Shown: positions 1-7,233, numbered from the stretch's first letter. The stretch is 10,979 nucleotides of DNA from Sphingomonadaceae bacterium (GCA_009923795.1 RFSU01000064.1:1-10979); one strand, 5' to 3'. Translations and numbers: made by a program. The notes: generated by a model not told the origin, from the letters alone.

Positions 1-132
1 CAATCTCTGCCCTTCTCCCGCCTTGCGGGTCGTATGTTGGCTGCAGCGGGGCCGTCGCTGACGGGAGGCGCAAATCGCGGGGAGGGCTCCCTTCTTGGCC
101 CACTCGGTGATTTGGTTCAGGGCAATAATTAG
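1..132 (+). CDS. Possible 3' end of an unknown gene, cut by the window edge
   Basis: The first frame is open from base 1 to a TAG at 130-132, giving 43 residues that end in a Gly/Leu-rich tail (SLLGPLGDLVQGNN). Nothing identifies the family; Gly/Leu-rich C-termini of this kind occur in several small uncharacterised alphaproteobacterial proteins. An open frame this short could be chance in GC-rich DNA. Bases 133-279 downstream contain no gene that I can see, only a weak 5-bp stem (173-189), and end in the leader of the next gene. Confidence 0.3.
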   Translation, partial: QSLPFSRLAGRMLAAAGPSLTGGANRGEGSLLGPLGDLVQGNN

Positions 133-279
133 GAAAGACGCTGCGGCATCCTATCCAAGACATGGGTGGCCAAGGGTGTGAATGACCCTGAGCCGCCTCG
201 GTCCTTTTCCACAAGATGGGGCGCTCTACCCGGCGCTGCTTTTTCGGACAAATTCTTCGGTTGAAGGGGATATAAGCGG

Positions 280-1014
280 ATGCCAATTCACCGGGCGCTC
301 ATTTTCCTAATGCTGTTGGCCTGTGGGGAAACCCCCGATGCGCGCAGTGCCGCGCGAGCGCCTTATCAAACAGCCCAGCTGTCCTCATCCCTTGCTGTCT
401 TGAACACAAAATCCGGACGCTACAAAGTCATCGTCAACGGAAAACTAAACCCGATGACAATGCCACCAAATGCGGACCTTAAAATGCGCGATGGCAATAT
501 TGCAGACTATGCGGGCCATCTTTGCGGGCTTGATTATGCAAATGCGCTGCGGCCTGATCGCTGCGATGTCTATGTCCAGCCAGATCCCAAGGCTTTGTTG
601 GTCGGTTATGTGGCCATCCTGCAAGGGCGGGATGTGACGATTGAGACCGCCATTCAAACAGATCGACGGCGCAAAGGGCTAGGATGTTTCATAGAAGGCC
701 CACTGGAGAACACGGATTTCGACCACCCAGGAGCCAAGCTTGATGCCTCCAAGGACTTTCAAGCGCGGCTGAGTTACATTGCGAGGGAGAAGAGCCCCGG
801 CGACTGGGTGGTTTCATTTGGAGACAATTCCGAAAACACCGAAGGCGCGGGGGGAATGTGGTACATCAAACGCTCAAACAACAAGCTGCGCGTCAATCAA
901 GAGCGGTGGAGCTACTGCTATAGCCGACCCAATGTGTACATTGATGAGGTGTTTTCTAACGCCGTCACCTTGATCCGCATCGGTGACTCGGCTGGCCATA
1001 GATCCCAGCGCTGA
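280..1014 (+). CDS. Small predicted lipoprotein of unknown function
   Basis: This 244-residue protein has a short hydrophobic N-terminus ending in a lipobox-like LLAC with the candidate lipidated cysteine at residue 15, so it is probably exported and anchored to a membrane. After that come four further cysteines (82, 95, 136, 213), enough for two disulfides in the periplasm. The rest is soluble and mixed alpha/beta in character, with aromatic-rich stretches near the end (WSYCYSRPNVY, about 210-220). I recognise no family or catalytic motif. The ATG at 280 is preceded by a GAAGGGG ribosome-binding site at about 264-270, and the lipobox position supports this start. Its GC content looks lower than that of the topA or peroxidase genes. 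It stands alone, convergent with the TMEM43-like gene. That it is a real gene is fairly safe; its function is unknown. Confidence 0.72.
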   Translation: MPIHRALIFLMLLACGETPDARSAARAPYQTAQLSSSLAVLNTKSGRYKVIVNGKLNPMTMPPNADLKMRDGNIADYAGHLCGLDYANALRPDRCDVYVQPDPKALLVGYVAILQGRDVTIETAIQTDRRRKGLGCFIEGPLENTDFDHPGAKLDASKDFQARLSYIAREKSPGDWVVSFGDNSENTEGAGGMWYIKRSNNKLRVNQERWSYCYSRPNVYIDEVFSNAVTLIRIGDSAGHRSQR

Positions 1015-1082
1015 CTGCCTAAATGCAAGAAAGCCTTTGCCGCACGGATCGGGCGGTTCGGCTGCGCGGCACCGAGGAGTTA

Positions 1083-1117
1083 GTCTCGTCTTCGCGCTGT
1101 CGCTGCGAAGACGAGAC
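1083..1117. terminator. Strong hairpin between convergent genes, probable bidirectional terminator
   Basis: A perfect 13-bp inverted repeat (GTCTCGTCTTCGC at 1083-1095 and its complement at 1105-1117) encloses a 9-base loop. It lies 69 bases after the stop of the upstream lipoprotein gene and 58 bases after the stop of the opposing TMEM43-like gene, the place expected for a shared terminator. No T-run follows on either strand, so it is not a classic intrinsic terminator. It may act with Rho or as a 3'-end stabiliser. The structure is directly visible; its role is inferred. Confidence 0.55.
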
Positions 1118-1174
1118 CAAATCAGTCCTTCAACATCTGCCGTCATCTGATGACCGGCGGCACAGCATTCTCAA

Positions 1175-2338
1175 TCAAGCGACAACTGGTGCTGCTTTTT
1201 TGCGGCCGTACTTCAAGTAGGCGAACACGACGGCCGCAGAGGCCGTGAGAAGGCCGATTGACAGCAACGGACGGGCCACAAACCAACCAATCGCAATGAC
1301 GGTTGCGCCGATCGCCAAGGCCAGAACAAAAGAGATAAGCCCCGTGCCAAATGCGATTATCGAGCCAAAGATCGGGATAACGTCTCCCAAAACGCCGAAG
1401 ATCGCGAAAATCAGCATAAACCCAATAAACAGGGCCACAAGGCCACCGGCCCTAATCAACCAAGTTAGGGTCGCATTTTCAGATTGGCCTGTCGCGAACA
1501 TTGTCGCAGCAGTCTGACGGCCCGCCGCCAAAAGAAACAGAGTATTCTCATTCTTGGTGGTGTATTCGACAAGGCTATTGCCGCTTTGCATCCCAACGAT
1601 GCTCACCGTGGGAAGCACGATATCTTCATAGGTGATTTTTGTATCCCCGATCTCGGGCTCCTGTTCATTTGCACCGAAATAGAGGGCACCGCTCAATGCT
1701 CGGCCTTCGCCAGGATAGCCCAATGTCTCAGAGGCTGCGTTGGCCTCCTCGGTTGAAATGGGGTGGGCTTTGCGTGCAGCAACGCTCTGCAAAGACTCGC
1801 CTGACGCGGTGAATGCGCCGAGCTTTGCCGTTTCGACAAAATTTGTTGAAGAGGCCAGCCAGAAGGCGGGATTCTCGTGCTGTTCTTGTTGTTTGAAGCC
1901 AGACGAATCTTGAGCAGAATCACGCCATTCCTTGGAATAGCTATATGTTGTCACCTGTTCTTCGCCGCCACCCAGCTTTTTTTCCGTCTTGGTGTCTTGG
2001 GTTTCAACCCATTGGTACATTTCTACATGACGCTCCAATCCGATCGGCCCGGTTGCAGTGATCCCAGTTTCGGGATCGCTCACATCGGCATTGGGGAGAA
2101 CGTCACTCTGAATGTGAACAAGCTTTCCTTCGAGTGCCGGGTTAATCTTGGCAGCGTCGGTCGACGCCACCGCACCAAGGCCTTCTTGCAAAGCTTGATA
2201 GGTCGCAACCGACCGCCCTTCGTTCCAAAACAGGGCTATGATCGCACCGATCACCAAGATGATCCCGAAGACCGCCCCCGACAACGCACCGCCGATCCGT
2301 GAAAACCAGGATGTGGATGTTCTTTCTTCAAAACTCAT
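1175..2338 (-). CDS. TMEM43 family membrane protein
   Basis: This 387-residue protein has the hallmarks of the TMEM43 (DUF1625) family: an N-terminal membrane helix at about residues 17-37 running into the signature ALFWNEGR (about 35-42), a large polar domain (about 40-290) containing the family's YSYSKEW...DSSGF...H.NP run (about 132-157), and a cluster of three or four membrane helices near the C-terminus (about 292-317, 320-352, 358-376). The eukaryotic member is a multipass inner nuclear membrane/ER protein; the role of bacterial members is not established. The large domain is flanked by membrane segments and probably faces one aqueous side, but the topology cannot be fixed from this reading. 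The start is supported by GGAAGGGG upstream on the minus strand (about 2346-2353). It is transcribed alone, with a divergent peroxidase gene upstream and a convergent lipoprotein gene downstream. No functional partner is evident. Confidence 0.85.
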   Translation of the reverse strand: MSFEERTSTSWFSRIGGALSGAVFGIILVIGAIIALFWNEGRSVATYQALQEGLGAVASTDAAKINPALEGKLVHIQSDVLPNADVSDPETGITATGPIGLERHVEMYQWVETQDTKTEKKLGGGEEQVTTYSYSKEWRDSAQDSSGFKQQEQHENPAFWLASSTNFVETAKLGAFTASGESLQSVAARKAHPISTEEANAASETLGYPGEGRALSGALYFGANEQEPEIGDTKITYEDIVLPTVSIVGMQSGNSLVEYTTKNENTLFLLAAGRQTAATMFATGQSENATLTWLIRAGGLVALFIGFMLIFAIFGVLGDVIPIFGSIIAFGTGLISFVLALAIGATVIAIGWFVARPLLSIGLLTASAAVVFAYLKYGRKKAAPVVA

Positions 2339-2705
2339 TTAGCGTCCCCTTCCAACTAACGTGTCTGATGAATCCCAAATATCTGCGTGAATTGGTGCCG
2401 CACGGGCCGCATCGGTCGCTCTGCTATTCGGCGGCGCGATCACGATCTGCGCAAAGTGCTATGCGTTTGAGTGCCAAAACAGAAATTCCCCTCTTTTCAG
2501 ATTGTTAACGCCATTAAATTTGGAAGTCTATACGCGCGCATCTGTTGGCGGCAGGCCAACGGCGCATCCAAATACCGCGTTCTAGGGAGAATTTTACGCT
2601 CGGGTTTCGGCGATCCAGGGCTTGTTCTTTGGGTGCGGCAGATTCATACCCCGTTCATCTTTCACGGGCCTATAAATTGGCCTGTAACGGGACGGGGGAC
2701 GGGAT
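2339..2705. other. Divergent intergenic region, no gene seen
   Basis: These 367 bases separate the 5' ends of the TMEM43-like gene (-) and the peroxidase gene (+), so both promoters should lie here. Visible elements are a hairpin at 2542-2562 (GTTGGC/GCCAAC with a GGCAG loop, extended by one wobble and one C-G pair) and a TATAAA at 2671-2676 between two GGCCT repeats, about 30 bases before the peroxidase start, which could be a -10 element though no good -35 lies upstream. A GC-rich GGGAC repeat at 2689-2703 includes the peroxidase ribosome-binding site. Open frames crossing this region have no coding character. Confidence 0.5.
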
Positions 2706-3941
2706 TTGAAGAAACAAGCTGGGCAACGGCGCAGACGATTTTGGGTTTTGATAGGCGGCGCACTGACGCTGAGCCTATCGGCATGCGGGGGTGGGTCTTC
2801 GACTACGGCGTCTACGGCACAGACGGTGACAACTGCGCCCACGACCACCACTGCCCCCACAACGCCAACGGACACCTTCACAGCACTGCGCGCTGCAACC
2901 ACCATCGACCCTGCGGCATTGGCAAATTACGCAACGCCAACCCTACCCGCTTATTATGATGCCACCGTCGGTCAGCAGGATAATATCCCCGGCAATAATC
3001 AGACCAATGATCGCCTGGCGACATTGGGGCGCGTGTTGTTTTACGATAAGCAATTGAGCCTCAATCGCACCGTCGCCTGCGCCTCTTGTCATCAACAAAG
3101 TGCGGGCTTTGACGATCCAAGACGGTTCAGCATCGGCTTTTCAGGATCGACCTTTACCAGCGCGCACGCCATGCGGCTTGGCAATATCCGCTATTGGCGG
3201 CCCGGCTCTATGTTCTGGGATCGGCGCGCCGCCTCGGTTGAGCTGCAGGTGAGCCACCCCATTACCAATGCCATTGAAATGGGGTTTGACGCCAGCAATG
3301 GGGGCATCACCGCCCTGATCACGCGGCTGCAAGCCATTGGCTATTATCAAGAGCTGTTCACCTTTGCCTTTGGCGATTCGACCATCACGGAGGATCGGCT
3401 GCAACGCGCGCTGGCCAATTTTGAGCGGGCGATGATCTCCTCCGCCAGCCGCTGGGATACCGCCTATGCGCAGGTGTTTTCCGCAGCTGCACCCAATCGC
3501 GGCCTGGACACGCCCTTGCCGGGCTTTTCGGCGGTGGAAGAGCGCGGGCATCAATTGTTCATGACCCCCCGCGCCAATGGCGGGGCGGGGTGTGCGGCCT
3601 GCCATGTGCCGCCAACATTCGCGCTCGCCGCCAATTCGCAGAGCAATGGGCTGGACGCGGGGGAAACGCGGATCTTCAAATCCCCCTCGCTCAAAAATAT
3701 CGGCCTTTCAAAATTCTTCATGCATGATGGCCGCTTCAGCACATTGGCAGAGGTGATCGAGTTTTACGATAACGGCGTGCAGGCCGGCCCGGCGCTGGAC
3801 AATCGATTAACGGGCGCCAATGGCGCGCCCCGCCGCCTTAACCTCAGCCCCGCAGATAAGGCCGCGCTCGAGGCGTTTCTGCTAACCCTGACCGACACAA
3901 ATCTGACCAGCGACCCGAGATTCTCAAACCCGTTTCGGTGA
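2706..3941 (+). CDS. Lipid-anchored di-haem cytochrome c peroxidase / MauG-like protein
   Basis: This 411-residue periplasmic lipoprotein starts with a basic n-region and hydrophobic stretch, and a lipobox LSAC puts the lipidated cysteine at residue 27. A Thr/Pro-rich linker (about 31-57) leads to a bacterial cytochrome c peroxidase/MauG domain. Two CxxCH c-haem sites are visible: CASCH (125-129) and CAACH (296-300). The FWDRR...Q...EMG run places W171, Q181 and E191 with the same spacing as the inter-haem Trp94 and the catalytic Gln104 and Glu114 of Pseudomonas peroxidase. The C-terminal haem domain has the family MHDGRF motif (339-344), with Y354 where MauG has a tyrosine ligand and classical peroxidases have methionine. 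F145 occupies the SIGx position that is a haem-ligand His in the Pseudomonas enzyme, suggesting an active haem that needs no reductive activation. An in-frame TAA at 2685-2687 and the absence of an ATG before residue 155 force the TTG start, preceded by GGGGGA at 2694-2699. Peroxide reduction or MauG-type oxidation are both possible; the substrate is unknown. Confidence 0.88.
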   Translation: MKKQAGQRRRRFWVLIGGALTLSLSACGGGSSTTASTAQTVTTAPTTTTAPTTPTDTFTALRAATTIDPAALANYATPTLPAYYDATVGQQDNIPGNNQTNDRLATLGRVLFYDKQLSLNRTVACASCHQQSAGFDDPRRFSIGFSGSTFTSAHAMRLGNIRYWRPGSMFWDRRAASVELQVSHPITNAIEMGFDASNGGITALITRLQAIGYYQELFTFAFGDSTITEDRLQRALANFERAMISSASRWDTAYAQVFSAAAPNRGLDTPLPGFSAVEERGHQLFMTPRANGGAGCAACHVPPTFALAANSQSNGLDAGETRIFKSPSLKNIGLSKFFMHDGRFSTLAEVIEFYDNGVQAGPALDNRLTGANGAPRRLNLSPADKAALEAFLLTLTDTNLTSDPRFSNPFR

Positions 3942-3955
3942 GGGGGTGGCAAAAT

Positions 3956-3995
3956 AAAAAAACGGCCGCCCTGTTTCTAGGACGGCCGACTTTTT
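3956..3995. terminator. Bidirectional rho-independent terminator between the peroxidase gene and nrdB
   Basis: A 10-pair stem (3963-3972 with 3979-3988) closes a 6-base loop. On the minus strand the single imperfect pair becomes a G-U wobble, and the stem is followed by seven Ts (3962 down to 3956), making a strong terminator for nrdB. On the plus strand that pair is a C-A mismatch and the stem is followed by AC and five Ts (3991-3995), a weaker terminator for the peroxidase gene, whose stop lies 21 bases upstream of the stem. Confidence 0.88.
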
Positions 3996-4016
3996 CTTAG
4001 CGGTTAAGTCCGCGAA

Positions 4017-5072
4017 TTACTCCGCCGCCACCCCTGCGGTTGCAAACATATCGGCTTCGGCGACCACTTCGGCTGCGCCATCATTGGCGGCGTTGGCGGA
4101 TTTGCGGCGGTCGAAGCTGTCCCAGACTTGGCCCCAATCGCCGCGGGTGCTGGCTTTGCTATATTCGGTCGCGCGGGTTTCAAAGAAGTTCGCGTGCTCC
4201 ACACCGTTCAGCAAAGGCGCGAGCCAAGGCAGGGGGTGTTCTTCCACCATATAAATGGGCTGGAAGCCAAGCTGACCCAAGCGCCAATCGGCGATGTAGC
4301 GGATATAGCGTTTGATTTCCTTGGCGGTCATGCCGGGCACGGGGCCCATTTCGAACGCGAGGTCGATGAAGTTATCTTCCAGACGCACGACCTTCTGGCA
4401 GCAATCGATAATGTCCTCCTTCACCGTCTTGGTGAGGCAGCCACGCTCCGCGCAAAAGGCGTGGAACAGCTTGGTGATGCCTTCGCAATGCAGGCTTTCA
4501 TCGCGGACCGACCAAGAGACGATCTGCCCCATGCCCTTCATCTTGTTGAAGCGCGGGAAGTTCATCAGCATCGCAAAGGAGGCGAACAACTGTAGCCCTT
4601 CGGTAAAGCCGCCGAACATGGCGAGCGTGCGGGCAATATCTTCATCGCTGTCGACGCCGAATTGGTGGATATAATCGACCTTCGCCGCCATTTCTTCATA
4701 TTCGAGGAAGGCCGAATATTCGGATTCAGGCATGCCGATGGTGTCGAGCAAATGCGAATAGGCCGCGACATGAACGGTTTCCATGTTGGAAAAGGCGGTG
4801 AGCATCATCTTGACTTCGGTCGGCTTGAACACGCGGCCATAATGTTCGTGGTAGCAATTCTGCACCTCGACATCGGCTTGCGTGAAGAAGCGGAAAATCT
4901 GCGTCAAAAGGTTGCGCTCATGATCCGACAGCTTCTGCGCCCAATCGCGGCAATCTTCGCCCAGCGGCACTTCTTCGGGCAGCCAATGGATTTGCTGCTG
5001 GCGTTTCCAGAAATCATAGGCCCAAGGATATTCAAAGGGCTTGTAGCTGTTGCGGGCTTCTAACAGAGACAT
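4017..5072 (-). CDS. nrdB: Class I ribonucleotide reductase small (radical) subunit, NrdB
   Basis: NrdB is the beta subunit of the aerobic ribonucleotide reductase. It houses the di-metal centre and tyrosyl radical that NrdA uses to make dNDPs from NDPs in the cytoplasm. All expected residues are visible with E. coli spacing: metal ligands D67, E98, H101, E158, E192 and H195 (E. coli D84, E115, H118, E204, E238, H241) and the radical tyrosine Y105 (E. coli Y122). At 351 residues it is a normal length for the family. It starts directly with the core (MSLLEARNSYKPFEYPWA), so it has no N-terminal ATP-cone. The C-terminal tail (about 324-351) is Ala/acid-rich and ends ADMFATAGVAAE, presumably the flexible segment that docks into NrdA. 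An AAGGA ribosome-binding site sits 8 bases before the ATG (5081-5085). It follows nrdA by 45 bases in one operon and ends at the strong terminator at 3956-3995. Confidence 0.97.
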   Translation of the reverse strand: MSLLEARNSYKPFEYPWAYDFWKRQQQIHWLPEEVPLGEDCRDWAQKLSDHERNLLTQIFRFFTQADVEVQNCYHEHYGRVFKPTEVKMMLTAFSNMETVHVAAYSHLLDTIGMPESEYSAFLEYEEMAAKVDYIHQFGVDSDEDIARTLAMFGGFTEGLQLFASFAMLMNFPRFNKMKGMGQIVSWSVRDESLHCEGITKLFHAFCAERGCLTKTVKEDIIDCCQKVVRLEDNFIDLAFEMGPVPGMTAKEIKRYIRYIADWRLGQLGFQPIYMVEEHPLPWLAPLLNGVEHANFFETRATEYSKASTRGDWGQVWDSFDRRKSANAANDGAAEVVAEADMFATAGVAAE

Positions 5073-5117
5073 GTGCGTCTTCCTTAATTCAAATCATGAG
5101 CAGCGATGAATGCGGGC

Positions 5118-7034
5118 CTATTGGCAGGCCAAACACTCATCATAATCGGTTGAGGTCGCCAGCTCGAACTTGGGCGCGTCGGGCGTATTGTCCGCCTCCA
5201 CACCGCCAGCAAAGCCTGCCCGCTGGATCGATTTCGACCGCAGATAATAAAGCGACTTCACGCCCAATTCCCATGCGCGGAAGTGGAGCATCAACAGATC
5301 CCACTTCTCAACATCGGCTGGGATGAACAGGTTCAGCGAGGTCGCCTGATCAATATAGGGTGTGCGGTCCGCCGCGAGTTCGATCAACCAACGCTGATCA
5401 ATTTCAAAGCTGGTCTTGTACACATCCTTTTCTTCCTGCGTCAGGAAGTCGAGATGCTGAACCGAGCCGCCCTGTTCCAAAATCGAATTCCAGACCGCGT
5501 CTGAATTCTTCGATTTTTCGATCAGCAGCTTTTCCAAATAGGGATTACGGATCGAAAAGCTGCCGGACAGCGTCTTGTGCGTGTAGATATTGGCCGGGAT
5601 CGGCTCAATGCACGCGCTCGTGCCGCCGCAGATGATCGAGATTGACGCGGTCGGCGCAATTGCCGTCTTGCAGCTAAAGCGCTCCATCACACCGCGTTCT
5701 TCGGCATCCGGGCAAGCGCCTCGTTCGGTCGCCAACAGCATCGACGCCTCATTCACCTTGGCGGCGATATGCTTGAACACCTTCAAGTTCCAAGATTTGG
5801 CCATCGCCCCTTCAAAGGGAATGTTGCGCGCCTGAAGGAAGCTGTGAAAGCCCATGACGCCAAGACCGACCGAGCGTTCACGCGTTGCCGAATATTTGGC
5901 GCGGGCCATTTCCGGCGGGGCGCGGTCGATATAATCGGTCAGCACATTGTCGAGGAAGCGCATGACGTCCTCAACAAACTGCTTGTCGCCATTCCACTCA
6001 TCCCATGTTTCCATGTTGAGCGAGGACAGGCAGCATACGGCCGTGCGGTCATTGCCCAAATGATCCCGGCCCGTGGGCAAAGTGATTTCTGAGCAGAGGT
6101 TGGAGGTCGAGACTTTCAGACCCAGTTCACGGTGATGCTTTGGCATCGCCTTGTTCACATGATCCGAATAGATGATGTAGGGCTCACCCGTTGCAAGGCG
6201 GGTTTCCACAAGCTTTTGGAACAGCGAGCGCGCATCCACCGTTGCGCGGACAGAGCCGTCCTTGGGGCTCTTCAAATCCCATTCAGCGCCATTGCGCACA
6301 GCTTCCATGAATGCATCGGGGATGAGCACGCCATGATGCAGGTTCAGCGCCTTACGGTTAAAGTCGCCCGAAGGTTTGCGGATTTCCAGAAATTCTTCAA
6401 TTTCCGGGTGCGAAATATCGAGATAGCAGGCAGCCGAGCCGCGACGGAGCGATCCTTGCGAGATCGCGAGCGTCAAAGAATCCATCACGCGGACAAAGGG
6501 AATGATGCCCGATGTCTTGCCATTGAGGCCCACATGCTCCCCAATGCCGCGCACCGACCCCCAATAGGTGCCGATGCCGCCGCCGCGGGACGCCAGCCAG
6601 ACATTCTCATTCCAGGTGTTGACGATGCCTTCCAGGCTATCATCGACCGAATTCAGATAGCAGCTGATCGGCAAACCACGCCCCGTGCCGCCGTTGGACA
6701 AGACGGGGGTTGCCGGCATGAACCAGAGCTTTGAGATATAATCATAGATGCGCTGGGCATGCTCTTGATCATCAGCATAGGCAGAGGCCACGCGGACAAA
6801 AAGATCCTGATAGCTTTCGCCGGGCAGCAGATACCGATCGCGCAGCGTGTCTTTGCCAAATTCGGTCAGCAACGCATCGCGCGACGCATCGATGGTCAGC
6901 GGATAGGCCGCGTCGACCGTGCGCGAATCCTTAGCCGCCCCAGCAGCTTTCTTCGTCGCAGCCTTGGTCATTTCAACAGCGTCGCTGGCAACATCATCTC
7001 CACCGCTCGTTGCTTGCGTATCCCGAAAATCCAT
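5118..7034 (-). CDS. nrdA: Class I ribonucleotide reductase large (catalytic) subunit, NrdA
   Basis: NrdA is the alpha subunit that reduces ribonucleoside diphosphates. Active-site residues are present: redox pair C125 and C334 (E. coli C225/C462), N312-x-C314-x-E316 with the thiyl cysteine C314 (E. coli N437, C439, E441), radical-transfer tyrosines Y596-Y597 (E. coli Y730/Y731), and the C-terminal thiol shuttle C634/C637 in the terminal CLACQ. The phosphate-binding PTASIS...IEP loop spans about 461-478. At 638 residues it is roughly 120 shorter than E. coli NrdA because the N-terminal ATP-cone is missing. An Ala/Lys/acid-rich, probably disordered stretch (about 1-42) precedes the catalytic core. 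Without an ATP-cone, dATP should not shut down overall activity; specificity control may remain. The ATG at 7034 has AAGGA directly abutting it and GGGGG five bases further up, a tight but workable ribosome-binding site; M22 has none. It is first in the nrdA-nrdB operon, below a complex regulatory gap. Confidence 0.96.
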   Translation of the reverse strand: MDFRDTQATSGGDDVASDAVEMTKAATKKAAGAAKDSRTVDAAYPLTIDASRDALLTEFGKDTLRDRYLLPGESYQDLFVRVASAYADDQEHAQRIYDYISKLWFMPATPVLSNGGTGRGLPISCYLNSVDDSLEGIVNTWNENVWLASRGGGIGTYWGSVRGIGEHVGLNGKTSGIIPFVRVMDSLTLAISQGSLRRGSAACYLDISHPEIEEFLEIRKPSGDFNRKALNLHHGVLIPDAFMEAVRNGAEWDLKSPKDGSVRATVDARSLFQKLVETRLATGEPYIIYSDHVNKAMPKHHRELGLKVSTSNLCSEITLPTGRDHLGNDRTAVCCLSSLNMETWDEWNGDKQFVEDVMRFLDNVLTDYIDRAPPEMARAKYSATRERSVGLGVMGFHSFLQARNIPFEGAMAKSWNLKVFKHIAAKVNEASMLLATERGACPDAEERGVMERFSCKTAIAPTASISIICGGTSACIEPIPANIYTHKTLSGSFSIRNPYLEKLLIEKSKNSDAVWNSILEQGGSVQHLDFLTQEEKDVYKTSFEIDQRWLIELAADRTPYIDQATSLNLFIPADVEKWDLLMLHFRAWELGVKSLYYLRSKSIQRAGFAGGVEADNTPDAPKFELATSTDYDECLACQ

Positions 7035-7045
7035 TCCTTGCCCCC

Positions 7046-7097
7046 AAAAATCGCTCTCGCGATGTTCTATTCTTGTTCGACTCGGAGTCGAAACTCC
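7046..7097 (-). promoter_or_regulatory. Hairpins in the nrdA leader
   Basis: Just upstream of nrdA the minus strand can form ATCGC-GAGA-GCGAT, a 5-bp stem with a GNRA-type loop, running into TTTTT (7063 down to 7046) and then the GGGGGCAAGGA ribosome-binding region. Upstream of it is an interrupted palindrome TTCGACTC-G-GAGTCGAA (7076-7092), which overlaps an alternative stem GGAGT-CGAA-ACTCC (7084-7097, plus-strand sequence). The two upstream structures exclude each other. They could be an attenuator-like leader or a protein site; the stems are short and the role is speculative. Confidence 0.3.
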
Positions 7098-7146
7098 GTC
7101 CTATCAATTTTTTCGATCCCGTTGCAGAAAATCGAGACTGTCCCCG

Positions 7147-7155
7147 ATATCCACA
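7147..7155 (+). promoter_or_regulatory. DnaA-box-like 9-mer
   Basis: ATATCCACA matches the DnaA consensus TTATCCACA at 8 of 9 positions (first base differs). It lies between the NrdR boxes and nrdA, so it would be within or just below the promoter. A single match at this level is weak; the two other matches in the same gap and on the same strand strengthen it. Confidence 0.4.
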
Positions 7156-7202
7156 AGCTCCCCAAAATAGCCTCGTTCGCGTGATTCAAATACGCTTACA
7201 AA

Positions 7203-7218
7203 ACACTATAAATTGGGT
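7203..7218. promoter_or_regulatory. NrdR box 1 (nucleotide-responsive repressor site)
   Basis: The 16-mer ACACTATAAATTGGGT has a perfect CACTA left half and a degenerate right half (TTGGG against the ideal TAGTG, 3 of 5). Its centre lies at 7210.5. NrdR is the ATP-cone repressor of ribonucleotide reductase operons and binds paired boxes. The fit is judged from the half-site and the spacing to box 2; nrdR itself is not in this window. Confidence 0.7.
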
Positions 7219-7233
7219 GCCCCCTCGACATCG

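Noticed and set aside
173..189. AGGGT/ACCCT stem as a terminator after the first partial frame
   Set aside because: Only 5 bp with a 7-base loop and no T-run, too weak to support.
2471..2959. An ATG-started open frame of 162 codons overlapping the start of the peroxidase gene
   Set aside because: It is out of frame with the peroxidase, whose signal peptide and haem motifs identify the real coding frame; its translation has no domain character.
6132..6734. A 200-codon plus-strand open frame opposite nrdA
   Set aside because: It lies antisense to conserved NrdA residues, with no family signal in its translation; a shadow frame.
7205..7210. TATAGT as the nrdA -10 element
   Set aside because: The hexamer is good but no reasonable -35 lies 16-18 bases upstream, so it is mentioned only as a possibility.
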